From Anaerolineae bacterium (GTDB lineage Bacteria; Chloroflexota; Anaerolineae; Aggregatilineales; Phototrophicaceae): a stretch of DNA of 64,000 bases. Every line of letters starts with the position of its first letter. Positions within the stretch are counted from its first letter, which is position 1. Positions 37,062 to 46,189 of the stretch are shown here, one piece after another. The position numbers and the translations under genes are program-made. Location of the stretch: contig JADLAY010000024.1 of the NCBI GenBank assembly GCA_020849765.1, positions 186,001 to 250,000 on the forward strand. The letters run 5' to 3'. Below the pieces are notes generated by a model. The model was not told where the DNA came from and did no database searches. It saw nothing but the letters and a program-made list of their open reading frames with translations.

Positions 37062-38659
37062 CCGCCCACGTAGGTGGCGTTCGGCAGCAGCGGGAACCAG
37101 CCGTAGCGGTCGAAGCGCAGGTTTTGCACGCGCGTGCTCGCCCCGTTGAGATTGACGTAATCGCGCACAGGCAGGATGAGCGCGTCCTGCATGATGATCT
37201 GCTGGATTTGCGCGTAAAGCCCAGCGCGCGCGCCCGTATCGGTCGTGCTGGCGGCCTGGATCAGCAGGCCGTCGAGCGACGGATTGCTGTAGCCCGTCCA
37301 ATTGAGCGTGCCATCACTCAGGAAGTACTGGTTGAGCAGGGCGGGGTCAGCGCCGAACTCGTACCAGGCGACGAGGTTGAAGTCGCCCGTGCCAATCGCT
37401 TCAAAGAGCGCACCACGCGTCGGCACCGAGACGAGTTCTGTGCGGATGCCGAGCTGGCGCCATTGATCTTCAAGCAGCTGTGCAACATCCGGGATCTGCC
37501 CCCAGGGCGGGACGATCACGCGGATGGTCATGTCGCCGCCTTCCGCGTCGAGATAGGTGTTCTCGTCCGCGTCGGTGAAGCCCGCCCCGGCCAGCAGATT
37601 GCGCGCCTCGTCCAGGCTGTAAGCGTAGACGCCCTGCAACTGGCTGAAATAGTACGGTGTCGTCGCCGAGATCGGCCCCCAGGCGGCGGGCGAGAAGCGC
37701 TGGAAGACGGCGGCGCTGATCGCCTCACGGTTGGCGCCGGTGATCAGCGCCTGGCGGACGGCGCGGTTGCCGGTTGGGAAGCGTGTGGTGTTCATCAGGA
37801 ATTGCAGCGGCTGGCCAGGGATGCCGACCTGCAGCAGTTGAATGCCGCTCTCGGAGGCGAGGGCGCGCGCGTCGGTCGGCAGGATTTCGCCGACGACCTG
37901 GACGTCACCCGCTTCGAGCGCCAGGGCGCGGGCGCTGGCATCTGTCACGAAGCGGAACTCGACCTCGTCGATGCCGTTCTCGGCAGGCGGTTGATAAAAC
38001 GCTGGCCCCCAGGTGTAATTCGGATTGCGGCGGATGACGATGCGGTCGCCGGGCACGTATTCGACGAACTCGTAGGGGCCGGTGCCGACCTGGTGGAACT
38101 GGTAGCGCTCGCGCGAGACGGCGGCGAGTGCGGTCGGGCTGGCGATGCCGAGGTAGACCTGGCTGAGCGAATCGAGCAGCGGCGCGTAGGGCTGCGCCAG
38201 GATCAGCGTAATCGTGTAGTCGTCCGCGACCTCGTAATCCGCGAACGGGCCGAGCATGAAGATGGCTTTTTGAGAGGCGGTGTCCGGGTCGAGGACGCGG
38301 TCGAGGTTGGCGGCGACCGCCTGCGCATTGAAGGGTGTGCCATCGTGAAAGCTGATGCCCTGCTTGAGATGGAAAGTGTAGCGCGTACCGTCGCTGGAAA
38401 TCTCCCACGAGTCGGCCAGCCCTGGGACGTAATCGCCGGTGTTTGGATCGCGATAAACCAGCGTATCGTAGACCTGGCGCAGCGGAATGCCCAGCTCGGC
38501 GGAGGCGTTGACGTGCGGGTCGATGCCGCTCGGCTCCAGCGTCAGGCCGTAGACGATGCGATTGACCGCGCCGGATTGCGCACCGAGCGCCGGCGCACAG
38601 GCGACGAGCAGAAACAGACAGACTACCGGCAGTGCGATGAGACTGCGTTTGCTTGGCAT
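37058..38659 (-). CDS. ABC transporter substrate-binding lipoprotein, peptide/nickel family (SBP_bac_5)
   Basis: 533 residues. Lipoprotein signal with lipobox 'LLVACAP' (Cys21), then a cluster C binding protein: 'GLADSWEISSDGTRYTFHLKQGISFHDGTPFNAQ' and 'ADPALLNQYF' are standard landmarks of DppA/NikA-like proteins. It would capture peptides, nickel complexes or similar ligands outside the membrane for the two downstream permeases. AGGA precedes the ATG. The ligand cannot be told by eye. Confidence 0.92.
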   Translation of the reverse strand: MPSKRSLIALPVVCLFLLVACAPALGAQSGAVNRIVYGLTLEPSGIDPHVNASAELGIPLRQVYDTLVYRDPNTGDYVPGLADSWEISSDGTRYTFHLKQGISFHDGTPFNAQAVAANLDRVLDPDTASQKAIFMLGPFADYEVADDYTITLILAQPYAPLLDSLSQVYLGIASPTALAAVSRERYQFHQVGTGPYEFVEYVPGDRIVIRRNPNYTWGPAFYQPPAENGIDEVEFRFVTDASARALALEAGDVQVVGEILPTDARALASESGIQLLQVGIPGQPLQFLMNTTRFPTGNRAVRQALITGANREAISAAVFQRFSPAAWGPISATTPYYFSQLQGVYAYSLDEARNLLAGAGFTDADENTYLDAEGGDMTIRVIVPPWGQIPDVAQLLEDQWRQLGIRTELVSVPTRGALFEAIGTGDFNLVAWYEFGADPALLNQYFLSDGTLNWTGYSNPSLDGLLIQAASTTDTGARAGLYAQIQQIIMQDALILPVRDYVNLNGASTRVQNLRFDRYGWFPLLPNATYVGG

Positions 38660-38757
38660 AGCGATCCTGTGGGTGTGATTCAGACTCGTAACGATGCGAC
38701 CTATCCGCTACGATGGGTGCGAGTATAACGGATGCCCATGCAGGAGTACACTGTCGA

Positions 38758-39654
38758 GTGCGCGCGACCGTCCCTCGCTTAATCACCCCGCCCGCCGATG
38801 AAACGCCGGTCTATCCGTATGCGCGAGTCTGGCGCGGTTTGCTGCTCCAATTGGGCGTTCTGGCCGCAGTCGCGCTGGCGCTGTTCGTGCTGCAACTGGT
38901 GGGCGTCGATGTGCCGGTGGGACTGCATGTGCCGGTGCACGTCGGGCTGGCGCTGCTGCCACTTCTGCTCTGGTTCATCTTTGCCTGGGCGCCGGAACTG
39001 CGGGCGATCGAGCCGCGGGCCGGGCTGGAGACTGTCGTCATCGTCACGGCGCTGGCGGCCAGCGGCGCAGCGCTGCCGGTGATCGAGCGGCTGTTCCAGG
39101 TCGAGCGCTGGCTGCCGATTGCCGACCCGACGACGCGCCTGGTCGGCTACACGGTGACGCTCGGCGCGCTGCAAGAGGTGATCAAGTACCTGGTCGTGCG
39201 CTCGCTGGCCTGGGAACAGCGGTTGCGCGTGCGCGCGGACGCGCTGGCGTACTGCGTCGCGGCGGCGGTCAGCTATGCGACCGTGATGGCCGTCAGCGAG
39301 ATCCTGCGCGGGGCATCTGCACCATCCGCGGCCGCGTTCGAAGTCTTCAACTTTGTGGCGCTCAGCGTGGGGCCGAGCCTGATCGTCGCTTACGGGCTGG
39401 GCGAGGCGCGCCTGGGCACGCCGACCGCCTTCTTGCTCGTGCTGTCGGTCTCGTTGGCGGCGCTCATCTACGGCGTGACAACGACGCTGCGCGCGGCGCT
39501 GGTCAATGCCAAGCTGGGGCTTGAAACGAGCGCCCCGTCACCGATTGTCGGTTTCGCCATCGACGCCGGGGTGCTGGTGCTGATGAGCCTGATCGTCGCG
39601 CTGCTGATTGCGAACAGCGAACGGCGCGAGCGCGAACGCTTACTGCGGGAGTAG
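38758..39654 (+). CDS. Multi-pass membrane protein, distantly PrsW-like
   Basis: 298 residues if started at the GTG at 38758 (GGAG upstream); an ATG at 38713 overlaps a likely -10 box. About eight membrane helices. 'LQEVIKYLVVRSLAW' resembles the first PrsW metalloprotease motif (EExxK), but the second (ENxxY) reads 'VSEIL' and the third (H) is absent. It is either a degenerate PrsW relative or an unrelated membrane protein. Three bases separate it from the next gene. Role unknown. Confidence 0.55.
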   Translation: MRATVPRLITPPADETPVYPYARVWRGLLLQLGVLAAVALALFVLQLVGVDVPVGLHVPVHVGLALLPLLLWFIFAWAPELRAIEPRAGLETVVIVTALAASGAALPVIERLFQVERWLPIADPTTRLVGYTVTLGALQEVIKYLVVRSLAWEQRLRVRADALAYCVAAAVSYATVMAVSEILRGASAPSAAAFEVFNFVALSVGPSLIVAYGLGEARLGTPTAFLLVLSVSLAALIYGVTTTLRAALVNAKLGLETSAPSPIVGFAIDAGVLVLMSLIVALLIANSERRERERLLRE

Positions 39655-39657
39655 AAG

Positions 39658-40269
39658 ATGTCGACGCCGACGATTGTCGAAGTTGGGCGCGTCGAAGAAG
39701 GCGGAACGCTGCGCCAGCGTTGGAGCCATTACTTCGTTCTGCTGTACGGGCTGCTGTGCGTTGTCATCGCCCTCAATCTGCGCGATAGCGTGCTTAACGC
39801 GACGACGAACTACAACGACGTGACCTCCGGCATCCGCGCGGCTTACCCGCAGAACTGGATCATCGACAACGACGGGCCGTACGTCTTCCGCGTGCGCGAT
39901 CTGGCGCAGGTCGGCTTCAAGACGTCGATTGTGGTCGATACCCAGCCGGTGTCCCTGAGCACGACCACGCGCAACCTGGTCGATGCGCTGTCGCTGGATC
40001 GCGGTAACACGCTGACCGGCTACCGCATCCTGGAGATCGACGACTCGTACGCGCTGCCGGATGACACGCCCGCGACTGCCGTCACCTACACCTACGTCAA
40101 CGTCGGCGTCAGCCCGGTCTTGCAGACGCTGCCATCGATCGTCGAAGGCTTCGACGTGATCGCGATTCGCCAGGGGCAGGCGGTCATCCTCTCGTTCCTG
40201 GCCGATGCCAACGTGTTCGAAGATCAACTGCCGATCATGGATCGGTTTTTGGAGAGTCTGGAATTTTAG
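39658..40269 (+). CDS. Membrane-anchored hypothetical protein
   Basis: 203 residues with one N-terminal helix (HYFVLLYGLLCVVIALNL) and a soluble extracytoplasmic domain. GGAG precedes the ATG, three bases after the PrsW-like gene, so they form an operon. The soluble part has 'YPQNWIIDNDGPYVFRVRD', a pattern seen in PsbP-like or DcrB-like domains that handle 'YP.NW' segments, but the match is too weak for a family call. It probably partners the upstream membrane protein. Confidence 0.6.
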   Translation: MSTPTIVEVGRVEEGGTLRQRWSHYFVLLYGLLCVVIALNLRDSVLNATTNYNDVTSGIRAAYPQNWIIDNDGPYVFRVRDLAQVGFKTSIVVDTQPVSLSTTTRNLVDALSLDRGNTLTGYRILEIDDSYALPDDTPATAVTYTYVNVGVSPVLQTLPSIVEGFDVIAIRQGQAVILSFLADANVFEDQLPIMDRFLESLEF

Positions 40270-40272
40270 GGA

Positions 40273-40300
40273 GTGCTCAGTGCTCGGTACTCAGTGCTCA
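40273..40300. repeat. Four-unit GTGCTC heptamer cassette
   Basis: gtgctca, gtgctcg, gtactca, gtgctca, starting three bases after a stop codon. A looser 7-base pattern (ggctcac, ggcgctt, ggctcac) follows near 40330. The third unit carries GTA where the others have GTG, as in the other three copies of the window. Confidence 0.85.
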
Positions 40301-40373
40301 GTGAATACGGTTCTGAGTTTGGGAATCTGGCTCACGGCGCTTGGCTCACAGTTCGCGATGACACGGGTATTCC

Positions 40374-40423
40374 CAGCCCGGTTCACCGGGCGCAACGGTA
40401 GCCGGGGCATTGATGCCCTGGCG
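40374..40423 (-). repeat. Twin-hairpin interspersed repeat, short copy
   Basis: On the minus strand: CGCCAGGGCA-tcaa-TGCCCCGGC, linker TACCGTTGC, GCCCGG-tgaa-CCGGGC. It matches the 50-base core of the 4857 copy but not the upstream CGGAACGA extension. It lies 40 bases before the second protease gene. Confidence 0.82.
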
Positions 40424-40463
40424 ATGATGGGTGTAACCCGTTATAGGATGTTCGTGAGTGTAG

Positions 40464-42758
40464 ATGGTGTGCAGTATGCGGCGTAGGGTATGGTCGATCA
40501 GATGGGGTGTGCGGGGACTGCTGGCGGCCGTGCTGTGCATGGCGCTGGCCGCTTCCGGCGCGCTGGCGCAGGATCAGGAGCAGCCCGCGCCGACGAGCGG
40601 TATCGATCTGCAACGGATCGAGGAGGCGACGGTCTTCATCCTCCAAGCGCAGAACGTCGGCGATAACCTCAACATCACGTGCTTCAGCTCTGGCACCCTC
40701 GTCAGCCGCGACGGGTTGATCCTGACCAACGCTCACAGCACGGTCGCCAGCCCGAATTGCCCCGGCGAGACGTTGATCGTCGCGCTAACCGTGTCGCCGG
40801 ATGCGCCGCCCGTGCCGCGTTACCGCGCCGAGATCGTGCAGAGCAACGCCGGTCTGGATCTGGCGCTGCTGCGCATCAACCGCGAGTACGATGGCCGCTT
40901 GATCGCCCGCGACACGCTGGCGCTGCCATTCGTGGAAGTGGCGGATTCGTCGTCGGTCAGCCTCGACGAGACGGTGACAATTGTCGGCTATCCAGGCGTC
41001 GGTAACGACCCGGTGGCGACAGAAATGGGCACGGTCGTCGCGTTCGTGGCCGAGCCGAGCGCAGGCGCACGGTCGTGGTTCAAGGCGAGCCTGAACATCC
41101 CGGCGACGATGAGCGGCGGCGGCGCCTACAACCGCAGCAGCCAGTTGATCGGCATCCCGACGACCGCGCCGATCGCGATTACGGCGCCCGGCTCGACCTG
41201 CGTCACGCTGCAAGACACCAACCGCGACGACCTGATCAACAGCAACGATCTGTGCATCCCGACCGGCGGCACCATCAACATGCTGCGCCCGTCGAACTTC
41301 GCCCGCCCGCTGATCCGCGCGGCGCAGCTCGGCCTGCAGCTTGAGAATCTGAGCGAGGTCGGAGCGACTGCCGTCAGCGCTAGCGAGCCGGATTCACCGG
41401 TATTCCGGCGTTTGTTCTTCGCGCCGTCCGTCAACGACGATGGGATGCCCGCGTCAGTCATTCGGGCGCTGCCGGCGGGCAGCACGAGCCTGTATTTGTT
41501 CTTCGACTACGACCACATGACGCCGAACACGGTCTACGAACTGCGCGTGACGACCGACGGCGTGCCCAATCAGATTTTCAGTCTGTCGCCGGTGCGCTGG
41601 AGCGGTGGCACCCGCGGCATGTGGTACATAGGCAGCAGCGGGCAGCCGCTCGCCAACGGCATCTACGAGTTCACGCTGCTGGCGGATAACATCCCGCTGG
41701 AGACGGCGCGTTTGAGCGTGGGCGGCGCCGCACAGGAGGAAGCACAGTTCAACGACGTGATCTTCGGGCTGGTCGATTCGCGCGGCAACGTCTCCGGCAA
41801 CGGCTACGTGCTGCCGACGGGCAACATCGCCAACGCGACGTTCATCTACCGCAACATGCTCAACGAGACGCCGTGGGCGCAGATCTGGTACTACCAGGGC
41901 CGCGAGATCGCGCGCACGGAGACGGTGTGGACAGATGGGCCGAGCGGCGCAAAGAACATCAGCATTCAGGACGCCAACGGCCTGCTGCCGGGCGATTACC
42001 GGTTGGAGCTGTACATCGAAGGGCGGCTGAGCGCGACCTCGGACTTCACGATTGCCGGGGCATTCGAAGGCGTGCTGCCGCAGGCGTTCCTGGATGCGCA
42101 CTTCAGCAGTGCGGAATCCCCGCAGGAGGCGGCCGCGGCACCCGCGGTCAACAGCATCACGGCGGGGGCGGAGGCGCTCTACGCGATGTTCGACTGGCAG
42201 AGCTTCGCACCGGGCACGCTGTGGACGCTGCGCTGGCTGGTCGATGGGAACGTCTTCTACGAGCAGACGCAGCCGTGGACACTCGATCAGAATGGGCAGA
42301 ATTATCTGTTCCGGCTGACCAACCCGCAGGGCATCCCGGACGGGACGTATTCGTTCGAACTCTTGATCGGGCCGGTGAGGTTGGCGCAGGCGCAGACACG
42401 CGTCGGCATCGGCCAGCTGCCGATCGATCCGTTCGCGCAGGCCACGGGCGTGCAGATGCGCGGGCGTATACTCGACGCGGCGACCGACCAGGGCATCCCC
42501 GGCGTCAGCTTCATCCTGATCAGCGATCTGTACTCGGTGGCGGATTTCATGGCGACGCGCAGTATGGATCAGGTCTACGCCCTGGCGGTGACGGATAGGG
42601 AAGGGCGCTTCCAGATCGACCGCCCGCTGGCCTACGACGCGCCGTACAGTGTGATCATCGTGGCGGATGGCTACCTGCCAATCCAGGCGGACGGGGTCAC
42701 GGTTGAGCGCGACACGCCGGTGCCGGTTGACATGACGATCTATCTCTCACGGGGATAG
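40464..42758 (+). CDS. Secreted trypsin-like protease with beta-sandwich repeats and C-terminal CarboxypepD_reg-like domain
   Basis: 764 residues from ATG 40464 (ATG 40476 also possible). Signal peptide ending 'AASGALAQ'. Protease domain with H91 (TNAHST), D132 (GLDLALL) and S217 ('PATMSGGGAY'), where the usual GNSGG is TMSGG, changing the oxyanion-hole Gly. Three or four beta modules follow (about 300-660), then a carboxypeptidase-regulatory-like domain ('MRGRILDAATDQGIPGVSF...TDREGRFQI') to the end. It is probably attached to, or acts at, the cell surface. Upstream spacer is repeat-rich. Confidence 0.8.
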   Translation: MVCSMRRRVWSIRWGVRGLLAAVLCMALAASGALAQDQEQPAPTSGIDLQRIEEATVFILQAQNVGDNLNITCFSSGTLVSRDGLILTNAHSTVASPNCPGETLIVALTVSPDAPPVPRYRAEIVQSNAGLDLALLRINREYDGRLIARDTLALPFVEVADSSSVSLDETVTIVGYPGVGNDPVATEMGTVVAFVAEPSAGARSWFKASLNIPATMSGGGAYNRSSQLIGIPTTAPIAITAPGSTCVTLQDTNRDDLINSNDLCIPTGGTINMLRPSNFARPLIRAAQLGLQLENLSEVGATAVSASEPDSPVFRRLFFAPSVNDDGMPASVIRALPAGSTSLYLFFDYDHMTPNTVYELRVTTDGVPNQIFSLSPVRWSGGTRGMWYIGSSGQPLANGIYEFTLLADNIPLETARLSVGGAAQEEAQFNDVIFGLVDSRGNVSGNGYVLPTGNIANATFIYRNMLNETPWAQIWYYQGREIARTETVWTDGPSGAKNISIQDANGLLPGDYRLELYIEGRLSATSDFTIAGAFEGVLPQAFLDAHFSSAESPQEAAAAPAVNSITAGAEALYAMFDWQSFAPGTLWTLRWLVDGNVFYEQTQPWTLDQNGQNYLFRLTNPQGIPDGTYSFELLIGPVRLAQAQTRVGIGQLPIDPFAQATGVQMRGRILDAATDQGIPGVSFILISDLYSVADFMATRSMDQVYALAVTDREGRFQIDRPLAYDAPYSVIIVADGYLPIQADGVTVERDTPVPVDMTIYLSRG

Positions 42759-42779
42759 GTGATGAGTGACGAGGGGTGA
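42759..42779. repeat. Three-unit heptamer repeat immediately after a stop codon
   Basis: gtgatga, gtgacga, ggggtga, beginning at the base that follows the protease stop codon (TAG 42756-42758). Same GTGAYGA type as 3045-3065 and 26830-26858. Confidence 0.7.
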
Positions 42780-42842
42780 GCTGTTTGGCTTGTCCTCGTG
42801 CTCAATGACATGGACTTTGTAATTACACATTTGGGAGATGCG

Positions 42843-43616
42843 GTGGCAAAGCAGAGGCTGGATATGCTCGTCCTGGAGCGCGGCTTGGCGCCGAGCCGGG
42901 AAAAGGCGCGCGCGATGATCATGGCGGGCGAGATCCTGGTCGATGGCGAACGCATCGACAAGCCGGGCACGCCCATACGCGAAGAATCGACGGTCGAGGC
43001 GATCAGCAAGCCGCGCTTCGTCAGCCGGGGTGGCGAGAAGCTGGCGGCGGCGCTGGATGCCTTTCCCGTAGTCATTGAGGGCAAAGTCGCAGCCGATGTC
43101 GGCGCAAGCACCGGCGGCTTCACCGACTGTCTGCTCCAACACAACGCGGCCAAGATCTATGCCATCGACGTCGGCTACGGCCAGATCGCGCTCAGCCTGC
43201 GCGACGATCCGCGCGTGATCGTGATGGAGCGCACCAACGCCCGCCACCTGGAGCAGCTCCCCGAAGCGATTGACTTCGCCAGCATCGATGCCTCGTTCAT
43301 TTCTCTGCGCCTGCTGCTGCCTGTGATCAAGCACTGGCTCAAGCCGCAGGGGGACGTTGTCCCACTGATCAAGCCGCAGTTCGAGGCCGGGCCGCAGGAC
43401 GTGGGCAAGGGCGGCGTCGTGCGCGATCACGATGTGCACCGCCGCGTGCTGCGCGAGGTTCTGAGCGCCGCACAGGCGATGGGCTTCTCCGTTGGCGGGT
43501 TGATCACGTCACCGCTGAAAGGCCCGGCGGGCAACATCGAGTTCCTCGCTTGGCTGCGCTGGGGGCAGGGGGATGGCGAGGATGTGGAGCGGCTGATCGA
43601 GGGGTTGGAATTGTAA
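42843..43616 (+). CDS. tlyA: TlyA-type rRNA (cytidine-2'-O)-methyltransferase
   Basis: 257 residues from the GTG at 42843 (GGGAG five bases upstream), which gives the normal start '[21 protein letters not shown]'; the ORF from 42798 adds a spurious leader. N-terminal S4 RNA-binding domain, then an FtsJ-like methyltransferase with '[17 protein letters not shown]' (SAM motif) and 'LIKPQFEAG'. TlyA methylates 16S and/or 23S rRNA and is the target of capreomycin sensitivity in mycobacteria. It ends at a palindrome facing a convergent gene. Confidence 0.95.
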   Translation: MAKQRLDMLVLERGLAPSREKARAMIMAGEILVDGERIDKPGTPIREESTVEAISKPRFVSRGGEKLAAALDAFPVVIEGKVAADVGASTGGFTDCLLQHNAAKIYAIDVGYGQIALSLRDDPRVIVMERTNARHLEQLPEAIDFASIDASFISLRLLLPVIKHWLKPQGDVVPLIKPQFEAGPQDVGKGGVVRDHDVHRRVLREVLSAAQAMGFSVGGLITSPLKGPAGNIEFLAWLRWGQGDGEDVERLIEGLEL

Positions 43617-43637
43617 GGGTTTGGCAGCGCCAAACCC
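43617..43637. repeat. Stop-adjacent palindrome between convergent genes
   Basis: GGGTTTGGC-agc-GCCAAACCC, a 9-bp perfect stem that begins at the base after the tlyA stop codon. There is no T tract on either strand. It may be a terminator-like or interspersed element similar in build to 18693-18712. Confidence 0.5.
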
Positions 43638-43671
43638 CTACCGGCAATCTCAATCTGTGTATGATGACCCG

Positions 43672-44505
43672 CTACTTGCGGCGGCGGAAGGCGGAGACCA
43701 TCAGGCCGAGCATGCCGAGGCTGCCCAGCGCCAGAATCGGGACGATGGGTGGGATGTTGCGCAGGTCGTCGCTGCTGAATTCGATGTTTTCGAGCAGCGG
43801 CGTATCGGTCGACACGGCGACTTCCGCGGGTTCCGTCGCGGCCATGACGATGCCGGGCGGGTAGGTGAAGGTCGGCAGCAGCTGCGTTTGCTCGCCGGTC
43901 GTCGCATCGGTTTGGGTACGCGGTGCACCGCTCACGCCGGGGATCTCCAGCGTGGCGACGATGCCGCGTGATGCCGCCGTCGCCGTCAAATCGCCGCCGG
44001 GAGTCAGCACGATGGCTTCGGCGGTCTGCGTCCCGGCAGCCTGCACGGGATCTTGCGTTGGCAGCGGTTCGAGCGTCACTTCCGGGATCGTGTTCGGGTC
44101 GCCGTCGATGCGCACGATCTGGCCGAAGACCCAGGCGCGCCCGGTCGGTGAGCCGTTGTACTGGAACTGATACCACTCGAAGTAGCGCCCGGTGACGGTG
44201 TAAACCTCGCCCGCGCGAATGACGCCAAGCTGTGCGCCGTTGACATCCGGTTCCGCACGGACGTTGGCCGAATCGAGTGGTTCGAGCACAGCCAGGCTGG
44301 CGGGCGTGGCCGTCCAGGTGGCGGTGGCCGCCGCACCGGCAGCCCCTGGTGCGACGGGCGGCGGCGTGGGCGTCTCCAGGTTAATCGGGATCGGCGTGGC
44401 GGCGGGTGGGTCTTGCGCGAGAGCCAATCGCGGTAGGGCGAGGCTGGCTGCCATCAGCAAGATAGGCGCTGCGCGCGTGATTTTGTTGTTCATGGGCTTC
44501 ACCAT
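43672..44505 (-). CDS. Secreted SH3-like (SH3b) protein with C-terminal membrane anchor
   Basis: 277 residues (ATG 44505; ATG 44493 is equally possible). Signal peptide ending 'ALPRLALAQ', a Pro/Thr-rich linker, one bacterial SH3 domain (about 75-135: 'ANVRAEPDVNGAQLGVIRAGEVYTV') and a long Thr/Pro-rich stretch. It ends in a transmembrane helix with a basic tail (ILALGSLGMLGLMVSAFRRRK region), without LPXTG. SH3b domains bind peptidoglycan. It overlaps the upstream LysM/M23 gene by 7 bases, so both work at the cell wall. Confidence 0.78.
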   Translation of the reverse strand: MVKPMNNKITRAAPILLMAASLALPRLALAQDPPAATPIPINLETPTPPPVAPGAAGAAATATWTATPASLAVLEPLDSANVRAEPDVNGAQLGVIRAGEVYTVTGRYFEWYQFQYNGSPTGRAWVFGQIVRIDGDPNTIPEVTLEPLPTQDPVQAAGTQTAEAIVLTPGGDLTATAASRGIVATLEIPGVSGAPRTQTDATTGEQTQLLPTFTYPPGIVMAATEPAEVAVSTDTPLLENIEFSSDDLRNIPPIVPILALGSLGMLGLMVSAFRRRK

Positions 44506-46064
44506 GTCACTCTGTTATTCGGATTGGCGCGTCCCTGGTCGGCGACGCGCTCTTCGCCGCCGTTGACGGCGTAGCCCTGGTACTCCTGGTTGGCATAGCC
44601 GTAGAACGTCCAATCGCTCATAACGAAGTTGGGTGTCGCACGGTCGGTTGGGCAGTTGGAGCAGTCGACAGGAATCCATTCGCCGTTGTAGCGGCGCGCG
44701 ATGTGCAAGTGCGTGCCATTCGAGACGCCACCCTCACACGAGGGACGCCCGATAGGGTCGCCAGGGCTGACGATCGCGCCGCCGGGGACACGATCCTGCG
44801 ACGACATATGCAGGTACAGGATCGACCAGCCGGTCGCTTCGTCGCCGTCGCCATCCAGATCGAGGATGACGACGCCCTCGGCTGTGCGGGCGATGATGCC
44901 GGGCGCGACGGCGGTGGCAAAGTTCTGCGAGACGTAGCAGGCGGAACTGACGGTTTCGATATCGTCGGGCGGCGCGAAATCGACGGCTGACCAGGCGCTG
45001 CCGCTGCCCCATCCTCCATGCGGTCCGCTGGTGAAGAACCACTCGTCATTGGCGGGGAAGGGGAAGACGAGACTCGGCTGTGTCAGGCCCGCAGGCGTCA
45101 GTGTATCCATCGCGCCATCGAACGGGTCGCCAAAGAGCGAGAGGTAGGTGGCGTAGAGGCCGCTGGGGCTGACGTCACACAGCCAGGTCTGGTAATCGCT
45201 GTACTGGCCGAGCATGTATTGCAGGCCGATGGTGCCGAAGGGCAGACCATCCGCGAAACGGAGCGTGATGGCATCGTCGGCGAATTCGAGCGAGGTCAGG
45301 CGGCCATACTTGCGCCCGTAGTAGCCGGCGTTGAGTTGATCCGCCGCCCAGGCGAGCTGGCGATAGACGCCGTTGCGGTCGAAGCCGAACGGTGACGCGG
45401 GCGCGCCGAGCGGGTAAGCTTGCGTGTATTCGTCCGGCGTCGGGTTGGTCAGCCAACGTCCGCGGTATTCAAGCAATGCGAGCAGCAGGCGCGGATCGAC
45501 GCTGTATTCGAGGGCGACGCGGTCGACGATGTCCGCCGCCGTCAGCACCTGGTTGTCGACCGTGTCGACGGCGGTGCGTACGAAGCCGGGCTGCTGGCTG
45601 ATGAAGCCGCGGACGTCGAACTGTTTGCTGCCGGGGCCGCGCACGAGCCGGTTATCCGGCAGGATGCCGAAATCGCTGCCGATCAACGTCGGTCCTTCCG
45701 GGATGATCAGCTCCTGGCCGACTTCGAGGATATCGGGGTTGACGAGATTGTTGGCCTGGATCAGGAGTGTGACGCTGACGCCTTCGTTAGCGGCGATAAT
45801 CGAGAGCGTATCGCCGGGGCGGACGATGTAGCGGCGTGTCGTGCCCGCGGACGCGACCTCGGTCGCCTGGCCGGGTAGGACGCTTGGCGTCGGTTGGAGC
45901 GTGCCAAGTTCCGCCTGCGGCCCTGGCTGGAAGGTCGCCGTGATCACGATCACGTCCGGCTGGTTGCGCACGCAGGAAGCCAACGCGAGCGGCAAGAGCG
46001 CCAATAAGAGCGCGGCGAATGACGCGCGCAAGCGAGTTCGGAATGTGGTCGGAGCAAAAGGCAT
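44499..46064 (-). CDS. Lipoprotein with LysM domain and M23 peptidase domain
   Basis: 521 residues. Lipobox 'LALASC' (Cys31), LysM domain at about 78-122 ('RRYIVRPGDTLSIIAANEGVS...VGQELIIPEG'), a helical middle region and a C-terminal M23 domain (about 350-480) with the zinc-site motifs 'GPHGGW..SAVDF', 'LYLHMSS' and 'THLHIARR'. It is expected to cut peptidoglycan cross-links, or to activate other hydrolases if inactive. The first zinc motif is HGG..D rather than the standard HxGxD. In an operon with the SH3 gene. Confidence 0.87.
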   Translation of the reverse strand: MPFAPTTFRTRLRASFAALLLALLPLALASCVRNQPDVIVITATFQPGPQAELGTLQPTPSVLPGQATEVASAGTTRRYIVRPGDTLSIIAANEGVSVTLLIQANNLVNPDILEVGQELIIPEGPTLIGSDFGILPDNRLVRGPGSKQFDVRGFISQQPGFVRTAVDTVDNQVLTAADIVDRVALEYSVDPRLLLALLEYRGRWLTNPTPDEYTQAYPLGAPASPFGFDRNGVYRQLAWAADQLNAGYYGRKYGRLTSLEFADDAITLRFADGLPFGTIGLQYMLGQYSDYQTWLCDVSPSGLYATYLSLFGDPFDGAMDTLTPAGLTQPSLVFPFPANDEWFFTSGPHGGWGSGSAWSAVDFAPPDDIETVSSACYVSQNFATAVAPGIIARTAEGVVILDLDGDGDEATGWSILYLHMSSQDRVPGGAIVSPGDPIGRPSCEGGVSNGTHLHIARRYNGEWIPVDCSNCPTDRATPNFVMSDWTFYGYANQEYQGYAVNGGEERVADQGRANPNNRVTW

Positions 46065-46189
46065 GGGGTCTGTCGGGCTATTCTAATCGCGATTCGATTG
46101 TGCTACCATGGCAACGATTGTATACTATGCCCATTGTTGAAGACAGGCATAGAACCCGACGGCTTTACGACGACAGGAGTGAGAGCGTT

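Noticed and set aside
37124..38728. A 534-codon plus-strand frame opposite the substrate-binding lipoprotein gene
   Set aside because: Antisense shadow of a well-supported gene; composition is Arg/Asp/Gly-rich and nonsensical.
43672..43760. Sortase or exosortase signal at the C-terminus of the SH3 protein
   Set aside because: There is a helix and basic tail, but no LPXTG, PEP or similar motif before it; an ordinary membrane anchor is enough.
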